NCBI GenBank assembly: GCA_018657385.1
Contig: JABHXF010000003.1
Location: forward strand, 1 to 64,000
Reading direction: 5' to 3'
From: Candidatus Woesearchaeota archaeon
Lineage (GTDB): Archaea > Nanobdellota > Nanobdellia > Woesearchaeales > DSVV01
DNA length: 64,000 nt
The position numbers and the translations under genes were made by a program. This document shows positions 9,291 to 17,297 of this stretch, piece after piece; within the stretch, counting starts at the first letter, position 1; the number at the start of each line of letters is the position of its first letter. The notes beneath the pieces were generated by a model. It did no database searches, was not told the origin of the DNA, and worked only from the letters and a program-made list of their open reading frames with translations.

Positions 9291-9358
9291 ACATATTAGA
9301 CGAACCACTATCCAAAATATCTTCTATTTTGGGTGTAATTAGAGGTTAATATGTGTTA
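9287..9358. repeat. Nested palindrome at island end
   Basis: TAACACATATTA (9287-9298) and TAATATGTGTTA (9347-9358) are a perfect 12-bp inverted repeat. Inside it CCAAAATA (9312-9319) and TATTTTGG (9325-9332) form a second perfect inverted repeat around a 5-base loop. It sits between the right island arm and the tyrosine recombinase gene. It may be a protein-binding or recombination site. The outer half-site AACACATA matches the operator at 358-383. Confidence 0.5.
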
Positions 9359-9504
9359 GTGTCTACTGGAGGAAATGGGCTAAAATAAGGGGTTCTTTAT
9401 AAATTAACACGTAAGATTTTCGAGATTCTTTGATTTCTATCATAGCACTGGACAAGTAGGTGTGAAGCTTATAAAGAAAAGATGTTCTTAAATGGTTATG
9501 AATG

Positions 9505-9596
9505 TAAAAAACAACAACTTGGCCAGGCGAGCCGAAGGCGAGTAGGATTTTTCTGAAAGAAAAGTCCGTCTGTGCCATGATTGTTGTTGTTTTTTG
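9505..9596 (+). ncRNA. Structured repeat element, copy 1
   Basis: One of four elements in the same plus-strand orientation. The outer arms AAAAAACAACAAC and GTTGTTGTTTTTT pair. Inside lie the conserved blocks GGCCAGGCGAG, GCGAGTAGGA and GTCCGTCTGTGCC, separated by two small hairpins (GCC-GAA-GGC, and GGATTTTTCT closing on AGAAAAGTCC). It ends in a T-rich tract. It precedes the recombinase gene by 27 bases. The family is not recognised. It could be a small RNA, a terminator-like 3' element or a mobile hairpin. Confidence 0.6.
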
Positions 9597-9623
9597 CTAT
9601 ATTAAATAAAAAGAGGTAAGAAA

Positions 9624-10424
9624 ATGAATAACTTCAGAATCATGCATATGGAAATGAAAATAAGAGGTTTTAGCAAGAGAACAATAGAAACATATCTATA
9701 TCACAATCAAAAATTCCTAAAATACACTCAGAAAAGCCCTAGAAGTGTAAATAACATGGATGTTAAGCAATATCTTGAATCTTTAGTAGATAAGGGACTA
9801 AAAAATACATCATTAGCAATGACTTATAATGCTCTTAAATTCTATTATTACAACATTCTAGGAAGAAGGTTTTTCATTAACATAAAAAGACCAAAAATAG
9901 AAAAGACAATACCTTTTGTATTGTCAAAAGAAGAGATTCACAAACTAATATCTGTAACTACAAACCCCAAACATCAGTTGCTAATAAAAATGCTTTATAG
10001 TTCAGGATTAAGAGTTTCTGAATGTTTGAATTTAAGATTCAAAGATATAGACAAATGCATTGTGTTTGTTAAATCAGGAAAAGGCAATAAAGATAGATTA
10101 TCAATATTAGCTAACTTATCAAAGGAAATCAATGTTTTTAACACAGGAAATCCAAATGATTATATTTTCAAAGGAAAAAATAGCCATTTAACTATTAGAT
10201 CTGCTCAAATGATACTAAAAAAAGCTGCAGAAATAGCTAAAATTAACAAGAATGTTTCTCCACATTGCCTAAGAGCATCATTTGCAACTCATTTAATCGA
10301 TCAAGGTGAACATTTAGGAGATATAAAGGAATTATTAGGGCACAGCAATATTAGAACAACTTATGGATATATAAGGCCAAATCCTTCAAGAATATCAAAT
10401 ATAAAAAACCCTTTAAAACCATAA
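9624..10424 (+). CDS. xerA: XerA-type tyrosine recombinase
   Basis: A 266-residue site-specific recombinase. The N-terminal SAM-like domain (about 1-90) carries the usual core-binding helices. The catalytic set is visible: Arg in SSGLRVSE, Lys in the beta-hairpin VKSGKGNKDR, HCLR (His-x-x-Arg), His in LLGHSNI, and the nucleophile Tyr in TTYGYI. The length matches archaeal XerA, which resolves chromosome dimers at dif. A role in moving the adjacent repeat-bounded island is an alternative. It sits outside the right inverted repeat, directly after a structured repeat element. No CARF-like or integron-specific insertion was seen. Confidence 0.88.
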   Translation: MNNFRIMHMEMKIRGFSKRTIETYLYHNQKFLKYTQKSPRSVNNMDVKQYLESLVDKGLKNTSLAMTYNALKFYYYNILGRRFFINIKRPKIEKTIPFVLSKEEIHKLISVTTNPKHQLLIKMLYSSGLRVSECLNLRFKDIDKCIVFVKSGKGNKDRLSILANLSKEINVFNTGNPNDYIFKGKNSHLTIRSAQMILKKAAEIAKINKNVSPHCLRASFATHLIDQGEHLGDIKELLGHSNIRTTYGYIRPNPSRISNIKNPLKP

Positions 10425-10456
10425 AATATATAAACTATAGTCAACTATAGTCTGCT

Positions 10457-10675
10457 ATGGCAACTACAATACAAATAAGTGAAGAATTAAAGGTTAAATT
10501 AGCTAAGAGGAAGATGTATAATAAAGAGACATATGAAGAAGTTATTTGGGATTTATTAGAGGACACTATGGAATTAAGCAATGAAACAAAAAGGAATATA
10601 AATGAATCAATGAAAGATATAAAAGCAGGAAGAACTAAATCTTTATCTCAAGTAAAGAAAGAGATGGGGTTCTAA
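10457..10675 (+). CDS. RelB/VapB-like antitoxin
   Basis: A 72-residue protein beginning MATTIQISEELKVKLAKRK, a strand followed by helices as in ribbon-helix-helix antitoxins. The C-terminal part, with SMKDIKAGRTKSLSQVKKE, is a typical flexible toxin-wrapping tail. It is followed after two bases by a RelE-type toxin gene, so it is very probably the cognate antitoxin and an autorepressor of the pair. The TATA-like AAAATATATAAAC lies just upstream of the start. Confidence 0.8.
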   Translation: MATTIQISEELKVKLAKRKMYNKETYEEVIWDLLEDTMELSNETKRNINESMKDIKAGRTKSLSQVKKEMGF

Positions 10676-10677
10676 CA

Positions 10678-10944
10678 TTGTTTGACATAGAATTTACAGC
10701 CAAGGCTGAAAAACAACTATATAAACTAGAAAAAGACAATCAAATTAGAATTATTTCAGCTTTAGAAAGGATTAGGATAAGGCCTTTATCTTATGTGAAA
10801 AAGCTTGTTAGTAGCGATTATTTTAGGTTAAAAATTGGAAAATATAGGGTGATTTTAAACATAAAAACAAACAAATTAATAATATATGTGATTGAGTTAG
10901 GACATAGAAGAAACATTTATAAAGCCTCAAAATCACTTTCATAA
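10678..10944 (+). CDS. RelE/ParE-family toxin
   Basis: An 88-residue protein starting at TTG two bases after the antitoxin stop. The pattern FDIEFTAKAEKQLYKLEKD, then RLKIGKYRVILNI and IYVIELGHRRNIY fits the RelE fold: helical hairpin, then beta strands carrying basic residues. RelE toxins cut mRNA on the ribosome and ParE relatives poison gyrase; sequence alone does not separate them, but the basic GHRRNIY ending favours RelE-type. The next gene, scpA, begins one base after its stop, so there may be readthrough into the scpA-aIF6 genes. Confidence 0.82.
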   Translation: MFDIEFTAKAEKQLYKLEKDNQIRIISALERIRIRPLSYVKKLVSSDYFRLKIGKYRVILNIKTNKLIIYVIELGHRRNIYKASKSLS

Positions 10945-10945
10945 A

Positions 10946-11809
10946 ATGCAAGAAAAAATATTTGATATGTTGTTCAATGAAGAAGATATTACATGGAAAA
11001 ACATTATTTTTGAATCTGTTAAGAAAGAAGAAATGAATCCATGGGATATTGACATCTCTGATCTAGCTAAGCGTTTCTTGGAAATGGTTAAACAGCTTAA
11101 GAAGATGGATTTTAAAATATCTGGTAAAATTATTTTAGCAGCAGCTATTTTGTTAAGATTAAAGTCTAATAAATTGTTAACAGATGATATTGGGGAATTA
11201 GACAGACTAATAGCAATGTCTGAACAAACTGAAGAAGAGTTTTATGAAGAATTAGAGTCAGAAGATTATGCAGAAAAAAATAGACTTCTTAATGATGAAG
11301 AAAAATATAAGCTAATACCTAGAACACCTCAACCAAGAAAAAGAAAAGTTAGTGTTTTTGATTTAGTTGAGGCACTTAATCAAGCTTTAGAAGTCAAAAA
11401 AAGAAGAGTAAAAAGACATCAAGATTTTGATGATATAATAGTTGAGATTCCAGAAAGAAAAAGAGATATTACAGATATGATTGGTAATATTTATGAACAA
11501 ATTATGAATTATTTCTTGCAAAAAAAGATGAATAAAATGCAATTTTCACAATTAATTCCTTCTGATTCAAAAGAAGATAAAATATTTACATTTATTCCTT
11601 TGCTTCATTTAACAAATCAACAAAAGGTAAGTATGGAACAAGAATATCATTTAGCTGATATTGAGGTTTATGTTTCTGAAGACATGAAAATTACTCCAGA
11701 AATGATTAAGCAAGAGGTTGAAGAAATCAAAACTGCATATAAAGCAGAGGAAGAAGTAGTTGAACAAAGTGCTTTAGAGATATTTGAGAAAAAGCCGGAG
11801 AAGAAATAA
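10946..11809 (+). CDS. scpA: Segregation and condensation protein A (ScpA)
   Basis: A 287-residue kleisin-family protein. The N-terminal part has the ScpA signature MNPWDIDISDLAKRFLEMV followed by KISGKIILAAAILLRLKS, the region that contacts the SMC neck. The acidic middle is variable. The C-terminus (about 190-260) is a winged-helix-like domain ending FIPLLHLTNQQKVSMEQ. It should bridge SMC heads during chromosome condensation. The start lies one base after the RelE-like stop and the stop lies one base before aIF6, so it is part of a compact transcription unit. Confidence 0.9.
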   Translation: MQEKIFDMLFNEEDITWKNIIFESVKKEEMNPWDIDISDLAKRFLEMVKQLKKMDFKISGKIILAAAILLRLKSNKLLTDDIGELDRLIAMSEQTEEEFYEELESEDYAEKNRLLNDEEKYKLIPRTPQPRKRKVSVFDLVEALNQALEVKKRRVKRHQDFDDIIVEIPERKRDITDMIGNIYEQIMNYFLQKKMNKMQFSQLIPSDSKEDKIFTFIPLLHLTNQQKVSMEQEYHLADIEVYVSEDMKITPEMIKQEVEEIKTAYKAEEEVVEQSALEIFEKKPEKK

Positions 11810-11810
11810 A

Positions 11811-12497
11811 ATGCATATACTAAAAACAAGTTATCAGGGAAATCCAAATGTTGGTTTATTTGGTTGGGCAAATGACAAGGTTTGTTTAATTGGTACTGGC
11901 TTTAAGAGTAAAGTAGTTAATGATATAAAAAAAGTTCTTGATGTTCCTGTATATGAAATTAGTTTGTGTAATACAGATTTAATTGGGGTTTTTTGTATTG
12001 GTAATAATGAAGCAATTGTAGTTCCAGACACTATATTGGATTTTGAAATTGAAGAATTAAAAAAAATCTGTAAAAAAGTAGGTTTAGATTTAGAAATAGT
12101 TACAACAAATCTAAATGCTCTTGGAAATAATATTTTATGTAATGATCTTGGAGCATTAGTTAATCCTGATTATAGTGCAAGAGTTAAAAAACAATTAAGG
12201 CAAGTGTTAAGAGTAAATTTAAAACCTGGCACAATTGCTTTGCATGGTATCCCTGGATCATTATGTGTTATTAAAGGAGAAAATGCAGTTGTTAGCAATA
12301 ATATTCTTGAAAAAGAAGAAGACAAATTAAAAGAATTGTTTGGTGTAAGTAATATAACACATGGAACAGTTAATTTTGGATCACAAAACATAAGATCTGG
12401 AGTTCTTTGTAATAAGAATGGTTTTATTGTTGGTGATATGTCTTCTGGAGTAGAGATGACTGATATTGATGAAGGTCTAGGATTTTTAAATCAGTAA
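11811..12497 (+). CDS. eif6: Translation initiation factor aIF6
   Basis: A 228-residue archaeal homologue of eIF6, the 50S/60S anti-association factor. The start is set at MHILKTSYQGNPNVGLF, the conserved beginning of the family; an ATG at 11784 is inside scpA and is rejected. Repeated strand-rich subunits of the pentein fold are visible, including CNTDLIGVFCIGNNEAIVVP and NTNLNALGNNILCNDLGALV-like segments near the centre, and a late GVLCNKNGFIVGD. The length is normal. It acts on the large ribosomal subunit in the cytoplasm. Its linkage to scpA probably reflects cotranscription. Confidence 0.95.
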   Translation: MHILKTSYQGNPNVGLFGWANDKVCLIGTGFKSKVVNDIKKVLDVPVYEISLCNTDLIGVFCIGNNEAIVVPDTILDFEIEELKKICKKVGLDLEIVTTNLNALGNNILCNDLGALVNPDYSARVKKQLRQVLRVNLKPGTIALHGIPGSLCVIKGENAVVSNNILEKEEDKLKELFGVSNITHGTVNFGSQNIRSGVLCNKNGFIVGDMSSGVEMTDIDEGLGFLNQ

Positions 12498-12501
12498 GTA
12501 G

Positions 12502-12637
12502 TTCTAATTTAGAAGTAAGAAGTGGGTAAGTAGTTAATTAGTTATTCGGTCTTCGTTCTTCGTAACGAAAACCGAAATACGAATAACGAACAACTAATTA
12601 TTCCTCCTACAAACTTAGAACTTATTACTTATAACTA
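12502..12637. terminator. Long imperfect inverted repeat between convergent genes
   Basis: The two halves pair over much of the gap between the aIF6 gene and the convergent prenyltransferase-like gene: AATTAGTTATTCGGT pairs with ACCGAAATACGAATAACG and ACTAATT, and GAAGTAAG-type outer arms pair with CTTATTACTT. The centre is TTCGTTCTTCGTAACGAA. This fits a bidirectional terminator, and it resembles the other long intergenic inverted repeats of this window in style. Confidence 0.5.
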
Positions 12638-12638
12638 T

Positions 12639-13349
12639 TCAATTCTTATCAATAATATCTTCTACATCCCCTTTTTTTAACTCAGGAAACATCTTTTCAA
12701 TAAAGAATATTTTAGAATTAACACAATCCCATAATAATGTACCAGAGAATTTATGATCTTTTCCAGTTTCAATAATTATTTCAGGAGGGATAAAGTATGA
12801 GCTGTATGTATTTTCTTTAATTGTATCTTTTGTTAGCTTTGTTTCATTTTCAATATCTAACTCTTTTATTTCTTTATGGATTAATTTAAATGCATCAATA
12901 ATTTCTTCTCTTCCATCATAATTCACACAAAAATTTAGAAAAAAGTTATCATAATCTTTGGTTTTATCAATCATTTGTTTAATTGACTCAACAACCATCC
13001 CTGGAAGGGAATACCACTTTCCTAAAACTGATATTCTAATTTGTTTTTCATTAATAATTTGTTCTTCTTTTAATTGTTTAAAAAATTCAATTAAAGATTC
13101 AACAATGACATCATGGGATTGTGCTTTTTCGTTCTTTTCAGATAACAAATAAATAGTCATAATTGGTATGTTTTTCTTTACCATTAGGTTAATAAGATCA
13201 GTAATTATTGTATTTCGTCTTAAAAAAGCTTCTTCAAATGGTTTATCATTTTTTTGTGCCCATCCAATAACATCTTTTACAGAAATAGCTATATGTTTTA
13301 TGTCTACAGGCTTGTCCTTTTTCTTTAGAAAGTTTAATACATCAAGCAT
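12639..13349 (-). CDS. Degenerate cis-prenyltransferase (UppS-like), possibly non-catalytic
   Basis: A 236-residue relative of undecaprenyl/polyprenyl diphosphate synthases. Recognisable segments are ISVLGKWYSLP (cf. VIGDRSRLP), NFCVNYDGREEIIDAF (cf. LNLAFNYGGRDEIV) and the C-terminal TLLWDCVNSKIFF (cf. FLLWQLAYSEL). However, the P-loop that normally reads MDGNGRWA is here VKDVIGWA, so the magnesium-binding Asp is replaced by Lys, and the usual IRTGGE is IETGKD. These changes suggest loss of ordinary catalysis. It may be a partner subunit, as NgBR/Nus1 is in eukaryotes, or act on another substrate. It is divergent from the prepilin peptidase gene. Confidence 0.7.
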   Translation of the reverse strand: MLDVLNFLKKKDKPVDIKHIAISVKDVIGWAQKNDKPFEEAFLRRNTIITDLINLMVKKNIPIMTIYLLSEKNEKAQSHDVIVESLIEFFKQLKEEQIINEKQIRISVLGKWYSLPGMVVESIKQMIDKTKDYDNFFLNFCVNYDGREEIIDAFKLIHKEIKELDIENETKLTKDTIKENTYSSYFIPPEIIIETGKDHKFSGTLLWDCVNSKIFFIEKMFPELKKGDVEDIIDKN

Positions 13350-13404
13350 ATTAATAGAGAGGATAATAAAGTTTATATAGTTTGTTGTTTTTTAGAATAT
13401 TGAA

Positions 13405-14406
13405 ATGAACACAATAATATTCACAATAGGACTAATTGCGTTATTAATTGGCTCTTTTACAGATCTAAAAAAAAGAGAAGTTCCAGATTGGGTTAATTTC
13501 GGGCTGATGTTTATTGGAATTGGTGTTTCTCTGTTGTTTTCAATTATTTCTGGAAATTACTTTATAATTCTTGGCAGCATTATAGGTTTAACATTAATGT
13601 ATGCACTTGGTAGTTTAATGTTTTATACTGGCCAATGGGGTGGTGGTGATAGTAAAATGTTAATGGGCCTTGGTGCTTTAATTGGAATACCATTATTTCT
13701 TCCCATCAAAAATATTTTTATGTTTTGGAAAGCTGATTTACCATTTTTATTTATTTTTGTGATATATATAATGGTTACTGGTGCATTTTATGGTTTGTTA
13801 TGGAGCATTGGCTTAGCAATTATTCATAGGAAAACATTTGTTAAGGATATTGTTGAAAGACTAAATACAAAAAAAGCAAAACTGATTAAATATGTGTTAT
13901 TTGGATTATCAATAGTTGCAGTTATTATTCTTTTTTTAGTTGATAATTTAATTTTTAAATTATTTCCAATTTGGTTAACAGTATTATTAGTTCTTTTATT
14001 TTATATGTATTATTTTATTAAATCAATTGAAAAATGTTGTATGATTAAGCTTGTTGAGCCAGAAGAATTAACAGAAGGTGAATGGATTAATAAGGATATT
14101 TATATTGATTTGAAAAAAGGTAAAGCAAAGATTGGCAAGAAAACAGATAAAGAAGTAACAAAAAAATTAAAAGCAGCAAAAAATGTAAATACAGAAGAAA
14201 AAGCAAGAAAAGAATATATTTGCGGACCTAAAGACTTAGGTATTAGCAAAGAGCAGATAGCAACTCTTCTTAAATTAAAGAAATCTAAAATATATACTAA
14301 AAAAATAGAAATAAAAATAGGAATACCTTTTGTTCCTAGTTTTCTAATTGCTTATTTGATAAGTTATTTTGTGGGTATTGGTTGGATTGTTGTGTTGTTA
14401 AGCTAA
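13405..14406 (+). CDS. A24 prepilin/prearchaellin peptidase
   Basis: A 333-residue polytopic membrane protein. The two catalytic aspartates of the A24 family are visible: Asp in SFTDLKKREVPDW near residue 20 and the GxGD-type motif GGGDSKM near residue 82. At least six hydrophobic segments are present, with a soluble loop of about 90 residues before the last one. It should remove class III signal peptides from archaellins or pilins at the inner face of the membrane. No pilin gene is adjacent. Its stop codon overlaps the convergent VanX-like gene by nine bases. Confidence 0.88.
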   Translation: MNTIIFTIGLIALLIGSFTDLKKREVPDWVNFGLMFIGIGVSLLFSIISGNYFIILGSIIGLTLMYALGSLMFYTGQWGGGDSKMLMGLGALIGIPLFLPIKNIFMFWKADLPFLFIFVIYIMVTGAFYGLLWSIGLAIIHRKTFVKDIVERLNTKKAKLIKYVLFGLSIVAVIILFLVDNLIFKLFPIWLTVLLVLLFYMYYFIKSIEKCCMIKLVEPEELTEGEWINKDIYIDLKKGKAKIGKKTDKEVTKKLKAAKNVNTEEKARKEYICGPKDLGISKEQIATLLKLKKSKIYTKKIEIKIGIPFVPSFLIAYLISYFVGIGWIVVLLS

Positions 14407-15162
14407 ACTTCTTGTTTTGTAAGGATTTTCTCTTCCACCATATATTGCTGGTTTATTTAATCCTAAATAAGCAACCCATTCTCTATCTCCCATAGAAAAG
14501 TGCCACCATTCACCTGGAAAGTTAACAAAATTTCTTTTTGTCATTGCTTCAATTAACATTATCCTGTTATCTTTTTGTTTTTCACTTATGCAATTTGCAT
14601 TAGTAATAATTGCAGGACAATCAAAACCTCTTATTTCACTTCCCATATCTAATTCTTCTCCATTATCATATGTTAATGTAAGATCTATTGCTCCTCCAGT
14701 TGAGTGTGCAGCAGGTTTTAATGGATCTAATGAAGGTGGAAAAATAAAATTAAATGCTTTCAATTGTATTTGCTCTAAGCTAAGACTTGAATCATTTGCT
14801 TTTATTTCATTACATATTCTATTATACCATCTTTCTTGAACTTCAAATGGTCTAAATGCATCATATACTTTAAGTCTTAATGGTGCAATGTCTTTTGCAA
14901 TTTCTGAAAGTTGTTCAGCAACACTTTCTCTAGCATATAATGTATCTTCTCCTTCCACTTTCCTATCTTCTTTAAAATAGATTATTACATTTGGTACATA
15001 ATCAACTATTCTAACAAGAGGTTCATTACATTCTTCTATGTCTATTGTATTAACTATTACTTCAGGTAATACATCTTCCATAGTTCTTTGTAATGCTATT
15101 TGTTGTTCTTGTTCAAACTTATCTTTTTGTAGAGCTATAAGCTCTGTTAGTTTTTTATTCAT
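14398..15162 (-). CDS. VanX/DdpX-like D-Ala-D-Ala dipeptidase family protein
   Basis: A 254-residue M15D-type zinc metallopeptidase. Zinc-site motifs are present: SxHxxGxAxD as AHSTGGAIDL and the catalytic Glu/His of EWWHF. LKVYDAFRP matches the family's substrate-side motif. Known relatives cut D-Ala-D-Ala. Archaea of this kind are not expected to make peptidoglycan, so the natural substrate here may be a host- or prey-derived peptide or a product of the neighbouring enzymes. It lies 9 bases after the radical SAM gene in the same orientation, suggesting an operon. No signal peptide is evident, so it is probably cytoplasmic. Confidence 0.85.
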   Translation of the reverse strand: MNKKLTELIALQKDKFEQEQQIALQRTMEDVLPEVIVNTIDIEECNEPLVRIVDYVPNVIIYFKEDRKVEGEDTLYARESVAEQLSEIAKDIAPLRLKVYDAFRPFEVQERWYNRICNEIKANDSSLSLEQIQLKAFNFIFPPSLDPLKPAAHSTGGAIDLTLTYDNGEELDMGSEIRGFDCPAIITNANCISEKQKDNRIMLIEAMTKRNFVNFPGEWWHFSMGDREWVAYLGLNKPAIYGGRENPYKTRSLA

Positions 15163-15171
15163 TGTTTTTAT

Positions 15172-16176
15172 TTAAACACAATCATAATTTTTCTCTCCTC
15201 TCCAATAACTTTCTCTTAAAGGACAGCTGTCATATGGTGTATCTCTTATTTTCTTTGCTTCTTCTCCATCCCATATTTCCTTTAATGATTGTATTTTGAA
15301 TCCTCCTAGCAATTTCTTTGAACCTGTACAAGGGTATGCTTCTCCTAATATGTTAACATAAATTGCATAGTGTAATTGTCTACACCAAACACCACCCATG
15401 TATGGAAGAGTTAATCCATATTTAATTCCAAATTCTTTTTCATCAATTTCTCTTGCTTTCTCATACATTACTTTTGTTTCTTCTTTGGTTATTTCCCATT
15501 CTTTAACATTAATTGCTGCTCCAATTGGCATTAATGGTCTGAATAATGGAAATACTTTATTTTCTCTGCACCATCTAAGGTTGTCAAAAACTTCATCTTT
15601 GTTGATGTTAGTAATTACAAGATCTCTACCAAGACGTGTTGGGTTAGTTTTATTAAATCCTTTATCCATTAACTTTTGTAAAACTACATTTCTTATTTTT
15701 GCATAACCTTCTTTACCAACCATTTCATCTTCTTTTTTCTCATCCATTGAATTACATTTTACAATTAAAGAAACATTCATGTTATACAATTTTTCTATCT
15801 TCTCATCATCTAATAATGAACCATTAGTAAAAATCATAACCCACATTCCTAATTCATTTGCTAATTTAATCATATCCCATACACCTGGGTCTGCAAATGG
15901 TTCACCTGCCCCTGTGATTTTTATTGTTTCACAACCTAATTCTTTTGCTTCTTTGATTAATTCTAATCTTTTTGCTAAAGATAATTCATTCTTCAATGCT
16001 TCTTTTGTTCCATAAACATCTCTGAAACAATATTTACAATTTAAGTTGCAAACATTAGATGTTTCTAAATCAATTAATAGCATTTTATTTTCTTCCTCTG
16101 TTTTTTGAAGTTTTGTGTTTGTTAAATCCAATCCTTTTAAGATTGGTACAGTTTCATTTATTGGTATTGCAGTCAT
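15172..16176 (-). CDS. Radical SAM protein with SPASM/twitch-like C-terminus
   Basis: A 334-residue enzyme. The radical SAM cluster motif is CNLNCKYC (CxxxCxxC) near residue 43. Glycine-rich TGAGEPFADP follows. The C-terminus carries extra cysteines (GGVWC, YPCTGS, DSCPLR, YDCV) around NILGEAYPC, as in SPASM/twitch domains that hold auxiliary iron-sulfur clusters. Such enzymes often modify ribosomal peptides, but some act on nucleotides or proteins. It sits between a methyltransferase and a VanX-like dipeptidase in one minus-strand group that starts with a tiny Cys-containing peptide gene. A GGAGG-type ribosome site precedes the ATG. Confidence 0.88.
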   Translation of the reverse strand: MTAIPINETVPILKGLDLTNTKLQKTEEENKMLLIDLETSNVCNLNCKYCFRDVYGTKEALKNELSLAKRLELIKEAKELGCETIKITGAGEPFADPGVWDMIKLANELGMWVMIFTNGSLLDDEKIEKLYNMNVSLIVKCNSMDEKKEDEMVGKEGYAKIRNVVLQKLMDKGFNKTNPTRLGRDLVITNINKDEVFDNLRWCRENKVFPLFRPLMPIGAAINVKEWEITKEETKVMYEKAREIDEKEFGIKYGLTLPYMGGVWCRQLHYAIYVNILGEAYPCTGSKKLLGGFKIQSLKEIWDGEEAKKIRDTPYDSCPLRESYWRGEKNYDCV

Positions 16177-16221
16177 TTTATTTCCTCCATTTAATTTTCT
16201 TCGTACTTTTTATTTTACAGT

Positions 16222-17163
16222 CTATTGTTTTTGTCCAATTGCAACATTTACATCTAGTTTTTCTTTTCCATACAATAATGTATTAATGTTCCATTCAAAC
16301 GGCATATCATTTCTGTATGTTTTATTTAATCCTGCAGCTTCAATTGCTTCGTCTACAGAATTTAATTGTTGTTGTTGTGGTACATAGACAAATCTTAATC
16401 CATTGTCAGTAAATTGATTCTGGAAAGGATTACATTGTGCAACTACTAAATAACCACCTGGTTTTACTAATCTGCCAATCTTATCAATTGTTGTTCTTGC
16501 AGTTGGAATCCTGTCAAGAGCATTACAAATAATTGCAACATCAATTGATTCTTCTGCTAATGGTAGATCTTGTGCATCTCCAACAAAAAATCTTCCTCTG
16601 TTGTATTCTCTTTTTGCTCTATAAACCATAGAGGAAGAAATATCACAACCAAGAACTCCATTTAGGTTTTTTTCATTTGCTAAAGTAATTATATTATCAC
16701 CTGGTCCCATTCCAATTCCAAAATAAATACCTTGGTTTGGTAATAATTCTCTTACTTTTTTTGGCAAGACAAATGTTCCTTGATATGCTAATGCTTTATT
16801 TTCACATTCATATCTAAAAGCACCAATTGCAGATAATACTTGAGCAAGTTGTTTCTCATCATTAATTCCTCTTCTAGAAATTACTTCGTTGAACCTATCT
16901 AGATAACCTTTTAGTTTATCTTTGTTAATTGCATTGTCTACTAATTCTCTTTGAATTATTTGATATATTGTTCTCAAGCTTCTTCCTTCTAAACTATTTA
17001 TAACAATTGTATCTTCAAAATTTTCACCTTCAATAGTTTGTTCTCCATTTCCAGATAATAAATTAACCACACCAATTTCATTTGAATATTTTGTTACTAA
17101 TGTTTCAAATGTTGTTAATTCTCCATCTTCTGGATCTCTAAATATTTCTAATTCATTATTCAT
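16222..17163 (-). CDS. Class I SAM-dependent methyltransferase
   Basis: A protein of about 313 residues. The C-terminal half is a Rossmann methyltransferase: motif I GIGMGPGDNI, an acidic residue in LGCDISSSM, GDAQDLPL, and LVKPGGYLVVAQ. The N-terminal 130 residues are not recognised and may bind the acceptor. I place the start at 17163 because GGAGATGA lies nine bases before it; ATGs at 17172 and 17178 are alternatives. It is the first enzyme gene of a minus-strand group with a radical SAM enzyme and a VanX-like peptidase. The acceptor is unknown. Confidence 0.82.
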   Translation of the reverse strand: MNNELEIFRDPEDGELTTFETLVTKYSNEIGVVNLLSGNGEQTIEGENFEDTIVINSLEGRSLRTIYQIIQRELVDNAINKDKLKGYLDRFNEVISRRGINDEKQLAQVLSAIGAFRYECENKALAYQGTFVLPKKVRELLPNQGIYFGIGMGPGDNIITLANEKNLNGVLGCDISSSMVYRAKREYNRGRFFVGDAQDLPLAEESIDVAIICNALDRIPTARTTIDKIGRLVKPGGYLVVAQCNPFQNQFTDNGLRFVYVPQQQQLNSVDEAIEAAGLNKTYRNDMPFEWNINTLLYGKEKLDVNVAIGQKQ

Positions 17164-17194
17164 TTTATTCATCTCCATCTCTTAATGAAAAGTA

Positions 17195-17280
17195 TTGAAG
17201 GTTTGGAGTTAGGAATGTTTGGAGAGTAATCACTACTTCCTTCCAAACCCTCCAGACCATCCTAACCTTCAAAACCTTCT
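17195..17280. repeat. Long strand-biased inverted repeat (family member 1)
   Basis: The left half is rich in G, A and T (GAAGGTTTGGAGTTAGG), the right half is its near complement (CCTAACCTTCAAAACC). They can form one long hairpin. The 15-mer CCCTCCAGACCATCC (17248-17262) is repeated exactly at 61767-61781 in another member. It lies between the candidate peptide gene and the methyltransferase gene and might reduce readthrough between them. Confidence 0.6.
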
Positions 17281-17297
17281 TAAATCTAAATAGAACA

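Noticed and set aside
9363-9578. Minus-strand open frame of 71 codons
   Set aside because: It runs through the structured repeat element and lacks a recognisable domain or ribosome site; the base pattern is explained by the repeat.
9287-9596. Integron-like attC site beside a tyrosine recombinase
   Set aside because: The palindrome and hairpins are suggestive, but no integron cassette array is present and the recombinase lacks the insertion typical of IntI. It fits XerA better.
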